Shown here: piece after piece, positions 49,464 to 57,934 of the stretch | Position numbering within the stretch: the stretch's first letter is position 1 | How the letters are laid out: each line of letters begins with the position of its first letter | Notes under the pieces: model-generated | Told to the model about the DNA's origin: nothing | The model's database searches: none | The model's input: only the letters and a program-made list of their open reading frames with translations | From: Sphingomonas sp. | GTDB lineage: Bacteria; Pseudomonadota; Alphaproteobacteria; Sphingomonadales; Sphingomonadaceae | Length of the DNA stretch: 64,000 nucleotides | Direction of reading: 5' to 3' | Assembly: GCF_017304615.1 (NCBI RefSeq) | Contig: NZ_JAFKLZ010000002.1 | Span: 310,001 to 374,000 of the forward strand | Position numbers and translations under genes: made by a program

Positions 49464-49940
49464 ATGTTGCGCATCGCTGTCGCCGCTGTCTGCATAACCG
49501 CCACGGGCATTGTGGCACCCCCCGCCCAGGCGAGCGTGTTCACGGACGATCTCAGCCGTTGCCTGGTCACAAAGACCAGCGAGGCGGACAAGCTGGCGCT
49601 GGTCCGATGGATATTCACCGCGATCGCCGCCGCGGACGGGGTCAAGGACTTGACCAAGGTGAACGACGAACAGCGCGAATCGCTGGCGCGGGAGACGGCG
49701 GCGATCTTTACCCGGCTGGTCACCAAGGACTGCCGGACCGAAGCCGCAGCGGCGATCAAGAATGACGGGCCGAGCGCGATGCAGGCGAGTTTCGGCGTGC
49801 TCGGGCAGATTGCGATGCAGGGATTGATGGGGGACGAGTCGGTCGTGAAAAGTATGGACCGGGTCGACAAATATTTCGACGAGAAGGCGCTGACCGACTT
49901 CGGGCGCGAGTTGAAAGCGACGACTCAACCCAAAATCTAG
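49464..49940 (+). CDS. Secreted protein of unknown function (158 aa)
   Basis: A 158-residue protein with a Sec signal (MLRIAVAAVCITATGIVAPP, cut after QAS near residue 24) and a mature helical part with two cysteines (RCLVTKTSEADKLALVR and KDCRTEAA). I recognise no catalytic motif. Its layout resembles other small periplasmic sphingomonad proteins of unknown role. It lies alone; the gap to the convergent monooxygenase gene is 3 bases. Confidence 0.65.
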   Translation: MLRIAVAAVCITATGIVAPPAQASVFTDDLSRCLVTKTSEADKLALVRWIFTAIAAADGVKDLTKVNDEQRESLARETAAIFTRLVTKDCRTEAAAAIKNDGPSAMQASFGVLGQIAMQGLMGDESVVKSMDRVDKYFDEKALTDFGRELKATTQPKI

Positions 49941-49943
49941 CAC

Positions 49944-50246
49944 TCAGCCGATCGGCGGGAGCTTCGTCGCTTCGTACGCCGTGATCTTCTCGCTCGCGCA
50001 TGAATGTTCCCGGAACGCGGCCAGCAGGTCGGCGATGCCCGGCGTGACGAAATGCGCCTGAAGCGCCGCCATGTCGCGCCATTCCTCGAAGAAAACGAGT
50101 TTCATCGGATCCTCGCTGTCGATCCGCACCGCGTGGCTGATACAGCCGTCCTCGGTGCGCGATCGGTGGACGTGCGCGAGGCTCGCCTCGAGCAGCGCTT
50201 CGAAACTGCCCGGTTTCGCCGTGACGCTGCCCGTGACGATGATCAT
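49944..50246 (-). CDS. Antibiotic biosynthesis monooxygenase-fold protein
   Basis: The 100-residue protein is an ABM-domain ferredoxin-like fold: MIIVTGSVTAKPGSFEALLE, then SRTEDGCISHAVRIDSEDPM and KLVFFEEWRDMAALQAHFVT. The group (YgiN-like quinol monooxygenases) oxidises quinols or polyketides without cofactors; substrate unknown. It is last in a chain that starts with terC and rnd, overlapping the sulfotransferase by four bases. Confidence 0.83.
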   Translation of the reverse strand: MIIVTGSVTAKPGSFEALLEASLAHVHRSRTEDGCISHAVRIDSEDPMKLVFFEEWRDMAALQAHFVTPGIADLLAAFREHSCASEKITAYEATKLPPIG

Positions 50247-51814
50247 GCCTTTTCCCCTCGCCAGTTCTCCAGCGTGTCACCTAGCGCCGCTTCGAGCGGA
50301 CCAAGCCATGGCGCATAGCGCCGCCACTGGTCCAGCCCATCCATGTTGAGCGGGCGGCGGACTTGCTCCGCACTGGGGGTCCGCACCGCGCGCGCGGTCT
50401 CGTGGAAGCGCAGACACGCCGGATCGAACGGCAGTCCGAGATAGCCGAGCAACCGCCGCACCTCCCCTTCCGCATCCGCGACCAGATCATCATAGACCAG
50501 CCGGTGCACCGCGCCGGGGAAGCGTTCGTCCCACAGTGCCATCAGCTTCACGTAATCGGCATAATAACGCCCGATCTCGGCAAGGTCGTAGGCGAAGGCA
50601 TGGCCGGTCGCGAAATGCTGCCGGAACAGCGACACGCCGCAGCCGAGCGGATGACGCCGGACATCGACAATCTTCGCATTGGGGAGGATGAGACAGATCA
50701 GTCCAGCGAACAGGAAATTGGCGGGCAGCTTGTCGACAAAGAACGGACGATCAGTCTTGCGCTGAATCCGCGTGGTCGCAAGGTAGCGCGCGCCGATCTG
50801 GCGCAAGTCGGCGGCGGTCAGGCTCGCCAACCCGCCGGGATAGTTGGGGATCATGCCCGCTAGCCGGGGCAAATCGGGCAGCTCCATCGTTGCTTCGATC
50901 GCGGGATGGCTCGCGAGAATCTGCTCGACCAGCGTCGATCCCGAGCGCGGCAAACCGACAATGAAGATCGGGTCGGCGGCCGGATCGCCGACGCCGATAT
51001 GGCGCGCGATCAGGTCGGAGGTGAAGGTCGCAGCCGACCGCGCGGTCAAGCTTGGCAGCATCGCGGGATCGTGCGGCACGGCGGAGCGGCGCAAGTGGTT
51101 GCCCTCGGCATAAGCGGCGAACGCGGCAGCATCGTCGCCCAGATCCTCGCGCGCTTTGCCGAGGGCAAAGCCGAGATGGAGGCGGTCGTCGGTCGACACT
51201 TTTGCGCTCGCCAGCAACCCGTCGATCGCCGCGAGGTCCTCGGCGGTGAACCGGAACGTCTTGAGGTTGGCGAGGCCCCACCAGCTCTCCCCCAGCCCCG
51301 GCTCGGCGGCGATGCTTTGCCGATACGCGTCAATCGCTTCGTCGATCCGCCCGAGTGCCTTGAACACATGCCCCATCGTCATCCACACCCGGGCGCGGCC
51401 CGGCTCCTCCGCCAGCAACTCGTGGTAAAGCGCGATCGCGGCCTCATGCTCGCCGGTGCGATCGAGGATCGACGCCTTTAGGTTGCGCGCGCCCAGATGA
51501 TTGGGATCGGCGGCGATCAGCCGGTCGAACTCGGGCAACGCCTCAGCATAACGATGCAACCGGTAAAGCAATCGCGCCAAATCCTGCCGTGCCAGCGTGA
51601 AGTCAGGGGCCATCGCCAGCGCGCGCCGGAGGAGTTGCTCGGCTGGCGCGTCATGCCCGCTCCGCGCCGCGATCGCCGCGAGCAGGCGCAGCGCCGCGAC
51701 ATCCTCCGGCGCCTGCTGCAATCGCTCGCGGACCAACCGTTCCGCCCCCGGCAAGTCGTTTGCCTCGAACGCGGCGGCGGCCCGGGCGAGCGTCGCCGCG
51801 CCGGACTCGCTCAA
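50243..51814 (-). CDS. TPR protein with sulfotransferase domain
   Basis: The 523-residue protein has about five TPR repeats (1-230) followed by a PAPS-dependent sulfotransferase domain with IFIVGLPRSGSTLVEQILAS (phosphosulfate loop PRSGST, 289-294) and KIVDVRRHPLGCGVSLFRQH (3'-phosphate binding). Such fusions sulfate surface carbohydrate or protein, but the acceptor is unknown. It overlaps rpoN by four bases; in many other proteobacteria hpf and ptsN follow rpoN at this place. Confidence 0.88.
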   Translation of the reverse strand: MSESGAATLARAAAAFEANDLPGAERLVRERLQQAPEDVAALRLLAAIAARSGHDAPAEQLLRRALAMAPDFTLARQDLARLLYRLHRYAEALPEFDRLIAADPNHLGARNLKASILDRTGEHEAAIALYHELLAEEPGRARVWMTMGHVFKALGRIDEAIDAYRQSIAAEPGLGESWWGLANLKTFRFTAEDLAAIDGLLASAKVSTDDRLHLGFALGKAREDLGDDAAAFAAYAEGNHLRRSAVPHDPAMLPSLTARSAATFTSDLIARHIGVGDPAADPIFIVGLPRSGSTLVEQILASHPAIEATMELPDLPRLAGMIPNYPGGLASLTAADLRQIGARYLATTRIQRKTDRPFFVDKLPANFLFAGLICLILPNAKIVDVRRHPLGCGVSLFRQHFATGHAFAYDLAEIGRYYADYVKLMALWDERFPGAVHRLVYDDLVADAEGEVRRLLGYLGLPFDPACLRFHETARAVRTPSAEQVRRPLNMDGLDQWRRYAPWLGPLEAALGDTLENWRGEKA

Positions 51815-53304
51815 CCCACGCCCTCCAGCGCCTTTTGCCGGCGGCGCTGGACCGAGCTGCCGATCCCCATCGCCTCGCGATATTTGGCGACGGTGCGCCG
51901 CGCGATGCCGAAGCCCTTGGCGTTGAGCATGTCGACCAGCGTGTCGTCGGACAGGATCGCCTTGGGGTCCTCGGCCATGATCAACGCGCGGATCGCCGAC
52001 TTGACTGCTTCCGCCGACACCGCGTCGCCGCCATCGACCGACTGGATCGCCGAGGTGAAGAAATATTTGAGTTCGAACAGCCCGCGGGCGCAGCTCAGAT
52101 ACTTGTTCGACGTCACCCGGCTCACGGTCGATTCGTGCATCTCGATCGCATCGGCGACCTGCTTCAGCGTCATGGGTTTGAGATGCGCGACACCGTGGAG
52201 GAAGAACGCCTCCTGCTGCTTCACGATCTCGCTCGCGACCTTAATGATCGTGCGCTGGCGCTGATCGAGCGCCTTGACCAGCCAGTTGGCGCTGGCGAGC
52301 ATGTCCGACAGCCACGCCTTCGACGCCTTGTCCTGCGGCCCCGCCGACAATTCGACATAGTAGGAACGATTGACCAACAGGCGTGGCAGGGTCGCGGCAT
52401 TGATCTCGATCGCCCAGCCCGATTTGCGTTGTGCGACGAACAGGTCCGGCGTCACCGCATGCATCGCCTCACCGCCAAACTTGCAGCCGGGCTTGGGATC
52501 GTAGTTGCGGAGCTCGCGGATCATGTCCGCCAGATCTTCGTCATCGACATCGCACAACCGCCTAAGCCGCGCGAGGTCGCCGCGTGCGACGAGGTCGAGA
52601 TTGTCGATCAAGCGCGCCATGCACGGATCGTAGCGGTCGGCCTCCTTCGCCTGCAGCGCCAGGCATTCGGCGAGGTCACGCGCGCCGACGCCGGTCGGGT
52701 CGAAGGTCTGGATGACGCCCAGCACCTCCTCCACCTCGACCAAAGGCGCGCCGAGCCGGTTGGCCACGTCGAGCAGTGGCGTGGCCAAATACCCCGCCTC
52801 GTCGATCAGATCGATCAGGTGCTGCGCTACAAACAGACTACGCCCGCTCAGCACCTCTCCCGCCTGTTGAAGCAAATGATCCGCGAGGCTGAGCGACGTG
52901 TCGGCGAACGCATCAAGGTCGGGACCATCCTCGGGCATCCCGCCCGACCCCCCGTTCATTCCCAGCGACCCATCCATCCCAACCTGATCGGACGGCGAAT
53001 CGTGGTGGAAGCTTTCCGTCGCGAAATCGACGTCGAGCGCAGCCTCACCGCCGCCCTCCCCCATCACTAGCGAATCGGCGCTGGCCGGTTCGTCGCCCGC
53101 CGCGACAGGCGCCTCGCGTTCGATTACTGGGCCGTCATCGTCGAGCACTGCGCTTTCGAGCAACGGATTGCGCTCGATTTCCTCGGCGATGAAGGTCTCG
53201 ACCTCCAGGTTCGACAGCGCGAGCAGGCGGATCGCCTGCTGCAACTGCGGCGTCATCACCAGCGATTGCGACTGCCGCAGGTCGAGGCGAGGCGCGAGAG
53301 ACAT
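51811..53304 (-). CDS. rpoN: RNA polymerase sigma-54 factor
   Basis: The 497-residue sigma-54 has the N-terminal region I glutamine-rich activator block (SLAPRLDLRQSQSLVMTPQL), the core-binding domain, the DNA cross-link region and the C-terminal RpoN box ARRTVAKYRE (468-477). It lets polymerase start at -24/-12 promoters when an AAA+ activator such as NtrC is present. Its start lies two bases from the lptB stop, the common alphaproteobacterial lptB-rpoN link. Confidence 0.97.
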   Translation of the reverse strand: MSLAPRLDLRQSQSLVMTPQLQQAIRLLALSNLEVETFIAEEIERNPLLESAVLDDDGPVIEREAPVAAGDEPASADSLVMGEGGGEAALDVDFATESFHHDSPSDQVGMDGSLGMNGGSGGMPEDGPDLDAFADTSLSLADHLLQQAGEVLSGRSLFVAQHLIDLIDEAGYLATPLLDVANRLGAPLVEVEEVLGVIQTFDPTGVGARDLAECLALQAKEADRYDPCMARLIDNLDLVARGDLARLRRLCDVDDEDLADMIRELRNYDPKPGCKFGGEAMHAVTPDLFVAQRKSGWAIEINAATLPRLLVNRSYYVELSAGPQDKASKAWLSDMLASANWLVKALDQRQRTIIKVASEIVKQQEAFFLHGVAHLKPMTLKQVADAIEMHESTVSRVTSNKYLSCARGLFELKYFFTSAIQSVDGGDAVSAEAVKSAIRALIMAEDPKAILSDDTLVDMLNAKGFGIARRTVAKYREAMGIGSSVQRRRQKALEGVG

Positions 53305-53306
53305 GG

Positions 53307-54083
53307 CTACAGCGTGAAGCTTTCGCCCAGATACAGCCGCCGCACATTCTCGTCGGCGACGAGTTCCTGCGGGGTGCCGGCAAACAGCACACGACCGTCA
53401 TAGATGATGTAGCCGCGATCGACAATTTCGAGCGTCTCGCGGACATTGTGGTCGGTGATCAGCACGCCGATGCCGCGCGACTTCAGCTGGACGATCAGGT
53501 CGCGAATATCGCTGATCGACAGCGGGTCGATCCCGGCGAACGGCTCATCGAGCAGCATGATCGACGGGTTCGCCGCCAGCGCACGAGCGATTTCCGCGCG
53601 CCGCCGCTCGCCGCCCGACAGCGCCATGGCCGGCGCGTCGCGCAGCCGGGTCAGCCCGAATTCGTCGAGCAACTGATTGAGGCGCTGCTCGCGCGCCGCC
53701 TTGTCAGGCTCGGCGAGTTCGAGCACGGCGAGGATGTTCTTTTCGACCGACAGCCCGCGGAAGATCGACGTTTCCTGCGGAAGATAGCCCAGGCCGAGAA
53801 TCGCGCGGCGATACATCGGCAGGCCGGTAATGTCGTCGCCGTCGAGCATGATGCGGCCCGAATCGGGCTTCACCAGCCCCATGACCGAATAGAAGCACGT
53901 CGTCTTGCCAGCGCCGTTGGGGCCGAGCAGCCCGATCACCTCGCCCTTGCCGACCGACAACGACACGTCGGTCAGGACGGTGCGCTTGTCGTACGACTTG
54001 GCGATCGACACGACCGACAGCCCGTCCATCTTCGGCGCTTCGGCGACCGGTTCGATCGCATCCATCGTGGTGATCTCGTCCAT
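53307..54083 (-). CDS. lptB: LPS export ABC transporter ATPase LptB
   Basis: The 258-residue ATPase of the LptB2FG transporter has Walker A GPNGAGKT (54-61), the LSGGE signature (155-159), Walker B IMLLDEP (175-181) and the C-terminal LptB extension. It supplies energy to lift LPS from the inner membrane onto LptC and LptA. It follows lptA after a 136-base gap and precedes rpoN by two bases; the gap could hold a second promoter. Confidence 0.97.
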   Translation of the reverse strand: MDEITTMDAIEPVAEAPKMDGLSVVSIAKSYDKRTVLTDVSLSVGKGEVIGLLGPNGAGKTTCFYSVMGLVKPDSGRIMLDGDDITGLPMYRRAILGLGYLPQETSIFRGLSVEKNILAVLELAEPDKAAREQRLNQLLDEFGLTRLRDAPAMALSGGERRRAEIARALAANPSIMLLDEPFAGIDPLSISDIRDLIVQLKSRGIGVLITDHNVRETLEIVDRGYIIYDGRVLFAGTPQELVADENVRRLYLGESFTL

Positions 54084-54219
54084 ACCGGCTCCGTCAGTGC
54101 CCGCTTGTTGGTTACCGAATGGTTACGGCCAAGCCAATTGGCAAGCTTCATGCATGCCAATGCCCCCTGTGCTCATGGATTGGAAGCGCCGACGCGACGG
54201 ATCGAGCGGAAAAGAGAGC
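54084..54219. other. lptA-lptB intergenic region
   Basis: These 136 bases hold no reading frame I can support. They contain a doubled GGTTAC (about 54110-54125) and the ten-base palindrome GCCAATTGGC near 54133. A promoter for lptB-rpoN is likely on general grounds, but no box stands out. Confidence 0.35.
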
Positions 54220-54756
54220 TTATTGGTCGCGTTTGGGGACCGAGAAGCGCCCGGTCACGCGACCACCGGAGGTCGTCGTGCCACCAGGGCCGCTCGACAC
54301 GCTGCCGCCGCCGTCGATCACAGCCTTGCCGGTGTCGAGGTTGATGGTCAGCCGGCTGCCGTTGACGGTGTTGGCACCCTGCGTGAGCTTGACGCCGCCG
54401 AGCATGATGATCGTGCGTCGCGTCACGTCATAGACCCCGTAGGATCCGCTCGCGCGCTGATCGGGACGCACGACCGTCACGCCGCCCGACGCGTCGATCC
54501 GCGATGCCTGGGGCGATCCGCTGGTGACCTTGCCCGTGTAGGCGACCGTCACCCGCGCCGCCGTCAACACCATTTCGGCCTGGGTGATGCGGACGTTGCC
54601 GGAGAGTATCGCGCGGTTCGCCTTGTCCTGCAATTCGATATGGTCGGCGGCGAAATCGATCGGGGCAGACGAATCGTGGCGAGAGTCCGCCAGAGCCACG
54701 CCCCCGGCGGTGACTGCCACGGCGGCGAGCGCGAATAAGGGAATAGCAAAACGCAT
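54220..54756 (-). CDS. lptA: LPS bridge protein LptA
   Basis: A 178-residue periplasmic protein with a signal (MRFAIPLFALAAVAVTAGGV, cut near LADS) and the OstA/LptA beta-jellyroll: IDFAADHIELQDKANRAILS, GNVRITQAEMVLTAARVTV and TIIMLGGVKLTQGANTVNG. LptA forms the filament that carries LPS across the periplasm. It lies six bases after lptC. Confidence 0.93.
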   Translation of the reverse strand: MRFAIPLFALAAVAVTAGGVALADSRHDSSAPIDFAADHIELQDKANRAILSGNVRITQAEMVLTAARVTVAYTGKVTSGSPQASRIDASGGVTVVRPDQRASGSYGVYDVTRRTIIMLGGVKLTQGANTVNGSRLTINLDTGKAVIDGGGSVSSGPGGTTTSGGRVTGRFSVPKRDQ

Positions 54757-54762
54757 GGTGGC

Positions 54763-55401
54763 CTATTTCGCCTGTCGCGGCGCGATCCGCAAGCGCGCAC
54801 GTCCGTCGAGCCGCACAACGCGCCCGTCGAGGTCCGCGCTCATCGTGTCGGCGGTGAAGGTGCCCTGCGGCACGGTACCCGACACGCCGCCCTTGCCCTC
54901 CATCGTCTTGGTCTTGAGATCGACGGTAGCGCCGTTGCTTTGCAGCGTATAGTTGTTCGGACCCGCGAAAGTGATCGGGCCGGCCAAATCCATCTGCTGC
55001 GTGGTCGGATTGAAATTCCCGGTCGGCGCGACGAGTTTCGCAAGGCCGTCGGGCATCTGCAGCTCCGCCATCAGTTTCTGCATGTTAATCATCGGCTCGG
55101 CGGCGCTTTTCTGAACCGCATTCTCCGCGGTCAGCACGAACGGCTGACCCTTGTTGTCCTGCCCCCGATAGGTCGCCGACTGAACCTTCAGCCGTTCCTT
55201 TGAAACTTCGACCTTGTTCCGGTCGAGCACGAAGCTGACGTCGCCGCCCGACGTCAACGGCAGGAACACCATCAGCGCAGCGACCACGCCGACCGCCGAA
55301 GGCAGCACGATGCGCAGCACCGCGACGAGGTGATCGTGTCCGCTTCCCGGCGCCGCCCAATGCTGGCGCTCGGACCGCATTTTGGCCGCGATGTCAGACA
55401 T
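54763..55401 (-). CDS. lptC: LPS export protein LptC
   Basis: The 212-residue protein has one N-terminal membrane helix (about 27-48) and the periplasmic LptC jellyroll (SFVLDRNKVEVSKERLKVQS, then RGQDNKGQPFVLTAENAVQK). LptC receives LPS from LptB2FG and passes it to LptA. ATG 55401 (MSDIAAKMRSER) overlaps the rnd stop by one base; an earlier in-frame start would lie inside rnd. Confidence 0.92.
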   Translation of the reverse strand: MSDIAAKMRSERQHWAAPGSGHDHLVAVLRIVLPSAVGVVAALMVFLPLTSGGDVSFVLDRNKVEVSKERLKVQSATYRGQDNKGQPFVLTAENAVQKSAAEPMINMQKLMAELQMPDGLAKLVAPTGNFNPTTQQMDLAGPITFAGPNNYTLQSNGATVDLKTKTMEGKGGVSGTVPQGTFTADTMSADLDGRVVRLDGRARLRIAPRQAK

Positions 55402-56021
55402 CAGACATGCGCGAAAATGTCGATTTCCGGCCAGCCGGCGAGGTCGAGTTCGGCGCGCCAGGGCAGGAAGTCGAAGCACGACTTGGCGAGGTCGGTGCGG
55501 CCTTCGCGCGCCAGCCGGCGGTCGAGTTCCTCGCGAAGGCGATGGAGATAGCGCACGTCAGACGCGGCATATTCCTTCTGCGCTTCGGACAGTTCGGGGC
55601 CGCCCCAGTCGGACGATTGCTGCTGCTTCGAAATCTCGTACCCGAGCAGTTCGCGGACCAGCTCCTTCAGGCCATGCCGGTCGGTATAGGTGCGGACCAA
55701 CCGCGACGCGGTCTTGGTGCAATAGACCGGCCCCGCGGTCACGCCGAGATAATGCTTGATCGCCGCCAGATCGAATCGCGCGAAATGATAGAGCTTTTCC
55801 CGCGCCGGGTCGGCGAGCAACGCCTTCAAATTGGGGGCGGCATAATCGCTGCCGGGCGCGAATCGCACTAGATGCTCGTCCGCACCGCCGTCAGAAAGCT
55901 GGACCAGACACAGCCGGTCGCGCGGCGTGATCAGCCCCATCGTCTCGGTATCGACCGCGATCGCAGCGCCGGGCGCGAACAGGCAGGCGGGAATGTCTTC
56001 TTCGTGGAGATGAACCGTCAT
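55401..56021 (-). CDS. rnd: Ribonuclease D, short form
   Basis: The 206-residue DEDD 3'-exonuclease has IAVDTETMGLI (Asp24, Glu26), then LYHFARFDLAAIKHYL (second Asp) and YAASDVRYLHRLREEL (Tyr and last Asp). It lacks the HRDC domains of E. coli RNase D, as in other alphaproteobacteria. RNase D trims tRNA and other 3' ends. It starts 31 bases after terC and overlaps lptC by one base. Confidence 0.92.
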   Translation of the reverse strand: MTVHLHEEDIPACLFAPGAAIAVDTETMGLITPRDRLCLVQLSDGGADEHLVRFAPGSDYAAPNLKALLADPAREKLYHFARFDLAAIKHYLGVTAGPVYCTKTASRLVRTYTDRHGLKELVRELLGYEISKQQQSSDWGGPELSEAQKEYAASDVRYLHRLREELDRRLAREGRTDLAKSCFDFLPWRAELDLAGWPEIDIFAHV

Positions 56022-56052
56022 CGCCTTCGCCTAGTCCGATCCGGCTGAACGC

Positions 56053-56847
56053 TCAATGGCCGGCGGTGTTGCCTATGCGCTTCTCCCGCGCGCGGCGACT
56101 CCAGATGTTGAGCATTTCGACTCCCGCCGAAAACGCCATTGCGGTGTAGACATAGCCCTTGGGCACATGGACGCCGAACCCGTCGGCGATCAACACGAGC
56201 CCAATCATCAGCAGGAAGCCAAGCGCAAGCATCACTACCGTCGGATTCTTGGCGATGAAATTCGCCAGCGGATCGGCTGCGAGCATCATCACCCCAACCG
56301 CAACGACGACCGCCGCGATCATGATCGGCAGTTCGTCGGTCATGCCGACCGCGGTCAGGATCGAATCGATCGAAAACACCAAGTCGAGCGCGAGAATCTG
56401 CACAATAGCCGCGGTAAAGCCGAGCGTCTTCTGGTTGTTGGTCTTGTCGAGCGGCGAATCGGACTCGGCGGGATCGACGCTGTGATGGATTTCCTTCGTC
56501 GCCTTGTAGAGCAGGAACGCGCCGCCAGCGATCAGGATCAAGTCGCGAATCGAGAATGCGGTCTCGTAGATCGTGTGACCCTGCGCGTCGGTCGCCTGAA
56601 GGCCAAGGTCGAACACGGGCTTGACCAACCCGACGATGATGAAGATCGAAAACAGCAATGCGATCCGCATCACCAGCGCCAGCGTGATGCCGATTCGCCG
56701 GGTGCGCGATCGCTCTGCCTCGGGCAATTTGTTCGACAGAATCGAGATGAAGACGAGGTTGTCGATACCGAGCACGACCTCCATCACGATCAGGGTGACG
56801 AGCGCCGCCCAGGCGGCCGGACTGGCGAGCAATTCCATGATGGGCAT
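56053..56847 (-). CDS. TerC-family integral membrane protein
   Basis: The 264-residue polytopic protein carries the TerC motifs LEVVLGIDN-like [20 protein letters not shown] near residue 25 and [19 protein letters not shown], with acidic residues inside the helices. The family is linked to tellurite resistance and, in other members, manganese export; the role here is unknown. It begins the leftward chain to rnd and the lpt genes. Confidence 0.9.
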   Translation of the reverse strand: MPIMELLASPAAWAALVTLIVMEVVLGIDNLVFISILSNKLPEAERSRTRRIGITLALVMRIALLFSIFIIVGLVKPVFDLGLQATDAQGHTIYETAFSIRDLILIAGGAFLLYKATKEIHHSVDPAESDSPLDKTNNQKTLGFTAAIVQILALDLVFSIDSILTAVGMTDELPIMIAAVVVAVGVMMLAADPLANFIAKNPTVVMLALGFLLMIGLVLIADGFGVHVPKGYVYTAMAFSAGVEMLNIWSRRAREKRIGNTAGH

Positions 56848-57052
56848 GGTCGCGGTGTGCCGTCCGCGACACGCTCGCGCAAGTATCGCGATGAGAAGGG
56901 CAGGATTACAGACGATTTTGTTCGCGAGCGGCCTTATTTTGGTCTAAGACTCGAAAAGAGGCGCTGTTGTTTGCGCCCGAGGGACTGCGCCCGTCGTCCG
57001 GCGTTTAGATCCTTGAATGGAATATTGGGCGGACCGGAAAGACGAACAGGGC

Positions 57053-57853
57053 ATGAGTTTCGATAAAGGTGGCCGCGGTAACCGTGGTGGACGCGGCCGC
57101 GACAAGCGCGATGGTTTCGGCGGTGACGATTTTGGCGGCGGCGGTGACTTCGGCGGCGGTGGCTTCGGCGGCGGTGACCGCTTCGGCGGTGGCGGCGGTT
57201 ACGGCGGCGGCGGTGGCTATCGCGGCGGTGGGGGCGGCGGCTTCGGCGGTGGCGGCGGTGGATTCCGTGGCGGCGGCGGCGGTGGTGGCGGCTTCCGTGG
57301 CGGTGGCGGTGGCGGCATGCCCCCGCAAGTCGTCGGCGAAGGCACCGGCGTTGTGAAATTCTTCAACGGCCAAAAGGGCTTCGGCTTCGTCGTGCGCGAC
57401 GACGGCGGTGAGGACGTGTTCGTTCACATCAGCGCGGTCGAACAGGCTGGCTTGACCGGCCTGGCCGAGGGCCAGCCGCTCGGCTTCACGCTCGTCGATC
57501 GTGGCGGCCGCATCTCGGCGACCGATCTCAAGATCGATGGCGAGCCGATGCCGGTGACCGACCGTGGTCCGCCGCGCGACCGCGATGCCGGTCCGCGTGC
57601 CGGTGGTGGTGGTGGCGGCGGTGGCCGCGAGCTGACCGGTGAGAAGGCGACCGGCACGGTCAAGTTCTTCAATGCGATGAAGGGCTTCGGCTTCATCCAG
57701 CGCGACGACGGCCAGCCTGACGCGTTCGTCCACATCTCTGCGGTGGAACGCGCCGGCATGACCAACCTCAACGAGGGCGACCGGCTCGAATTCGAGCTCG
57801 AGGTCGACAATCGCCGCGGGAAATACGCGGCGGTGAACCTCACCGCGATCTGA
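57053..57853 (+). CDS. Double cold-shock-domain protein with Gly-rich N-terminus
   Basis: The 266-residue protein has a Gly/Arg/Phe-rich stretch (about 20-88), cold-shock domain 1 (98-160; VVKFFNGQKGFGFVVRDDGG, EDVFVHIS), a linker with a second Gly run (183-191), and domain 2 (199-266; TVKFFNAMKGFGFIQRDDG, DAFVHIS). Both have intact RNP1 and RNP2 motifs, so it binds single-stranded RNA or DNA. ATG 57053 starts the Gly-rich MSFDKGGRGNRGG part; the 57017 ATG has no ribosome site. It has a 205-base 5' region, divergent from terC. Confidence 0.88.
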   Translation: MSFDKGGRGNRGGRGRDKRDGFGGDDFGGGGDFGGGGFGGGDRFGGGGGYGGGGGYRGGGGGGFGGGGGGFRGGGGGGGGFRGGGGGGMPPQVVGEGTGVVKFFNGQKGFGFVVRDDGGEDVFVHISAVEQAGLTGLAEGQPLGFTLVDRGGRISATDLKIDGEPMPVTDRGPPRDRDAGPRAGGGGGGGGRELTGEKATGTVKFFNAMKGFGFIQRDDGQPDAFVHISAVERAGMTNLNEGDRLEFELEVDNRRGKYAAVNLTAI

Positions 57854-57875
57854 TCGCTGTTCCTGCAGGGATGAA

Positions 57876-57914
57876 AGGCCCGGCGTGCGAGACCATCGCG
57901 CGCCGGGCCTTTTC
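57876..57914 (+). terminator. Strong terminator after the double cold-shock gene
   Basis: A 15-base stem (AGGCCCGGCG with CGCCGGGCCT, continued by an inner TGCGA/TCGCG with one G-U pair) closes on a GACCA loop and is followed by TTTT. It begins 23 bases after the stop. Confidence 0.9.
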
Positions 57915-57934
57915 CTGCCTGGCCCCAGCTGCGA

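Noticed and set aside
54110-54145. Palindrome GCCAATTGGC in the lptA-lptB gap as an operator
   Set aside because: Only ten bases, symmetric by chance at this GC level, and no regulator gene beside it.
57069-57356. Direct repeats in the 5' part of the double cold-shock gene
   Set aside because: These are GGC/GGT glycine codons in a low-complexity coding segment, not a CRISPR or minisatellite outside genes.
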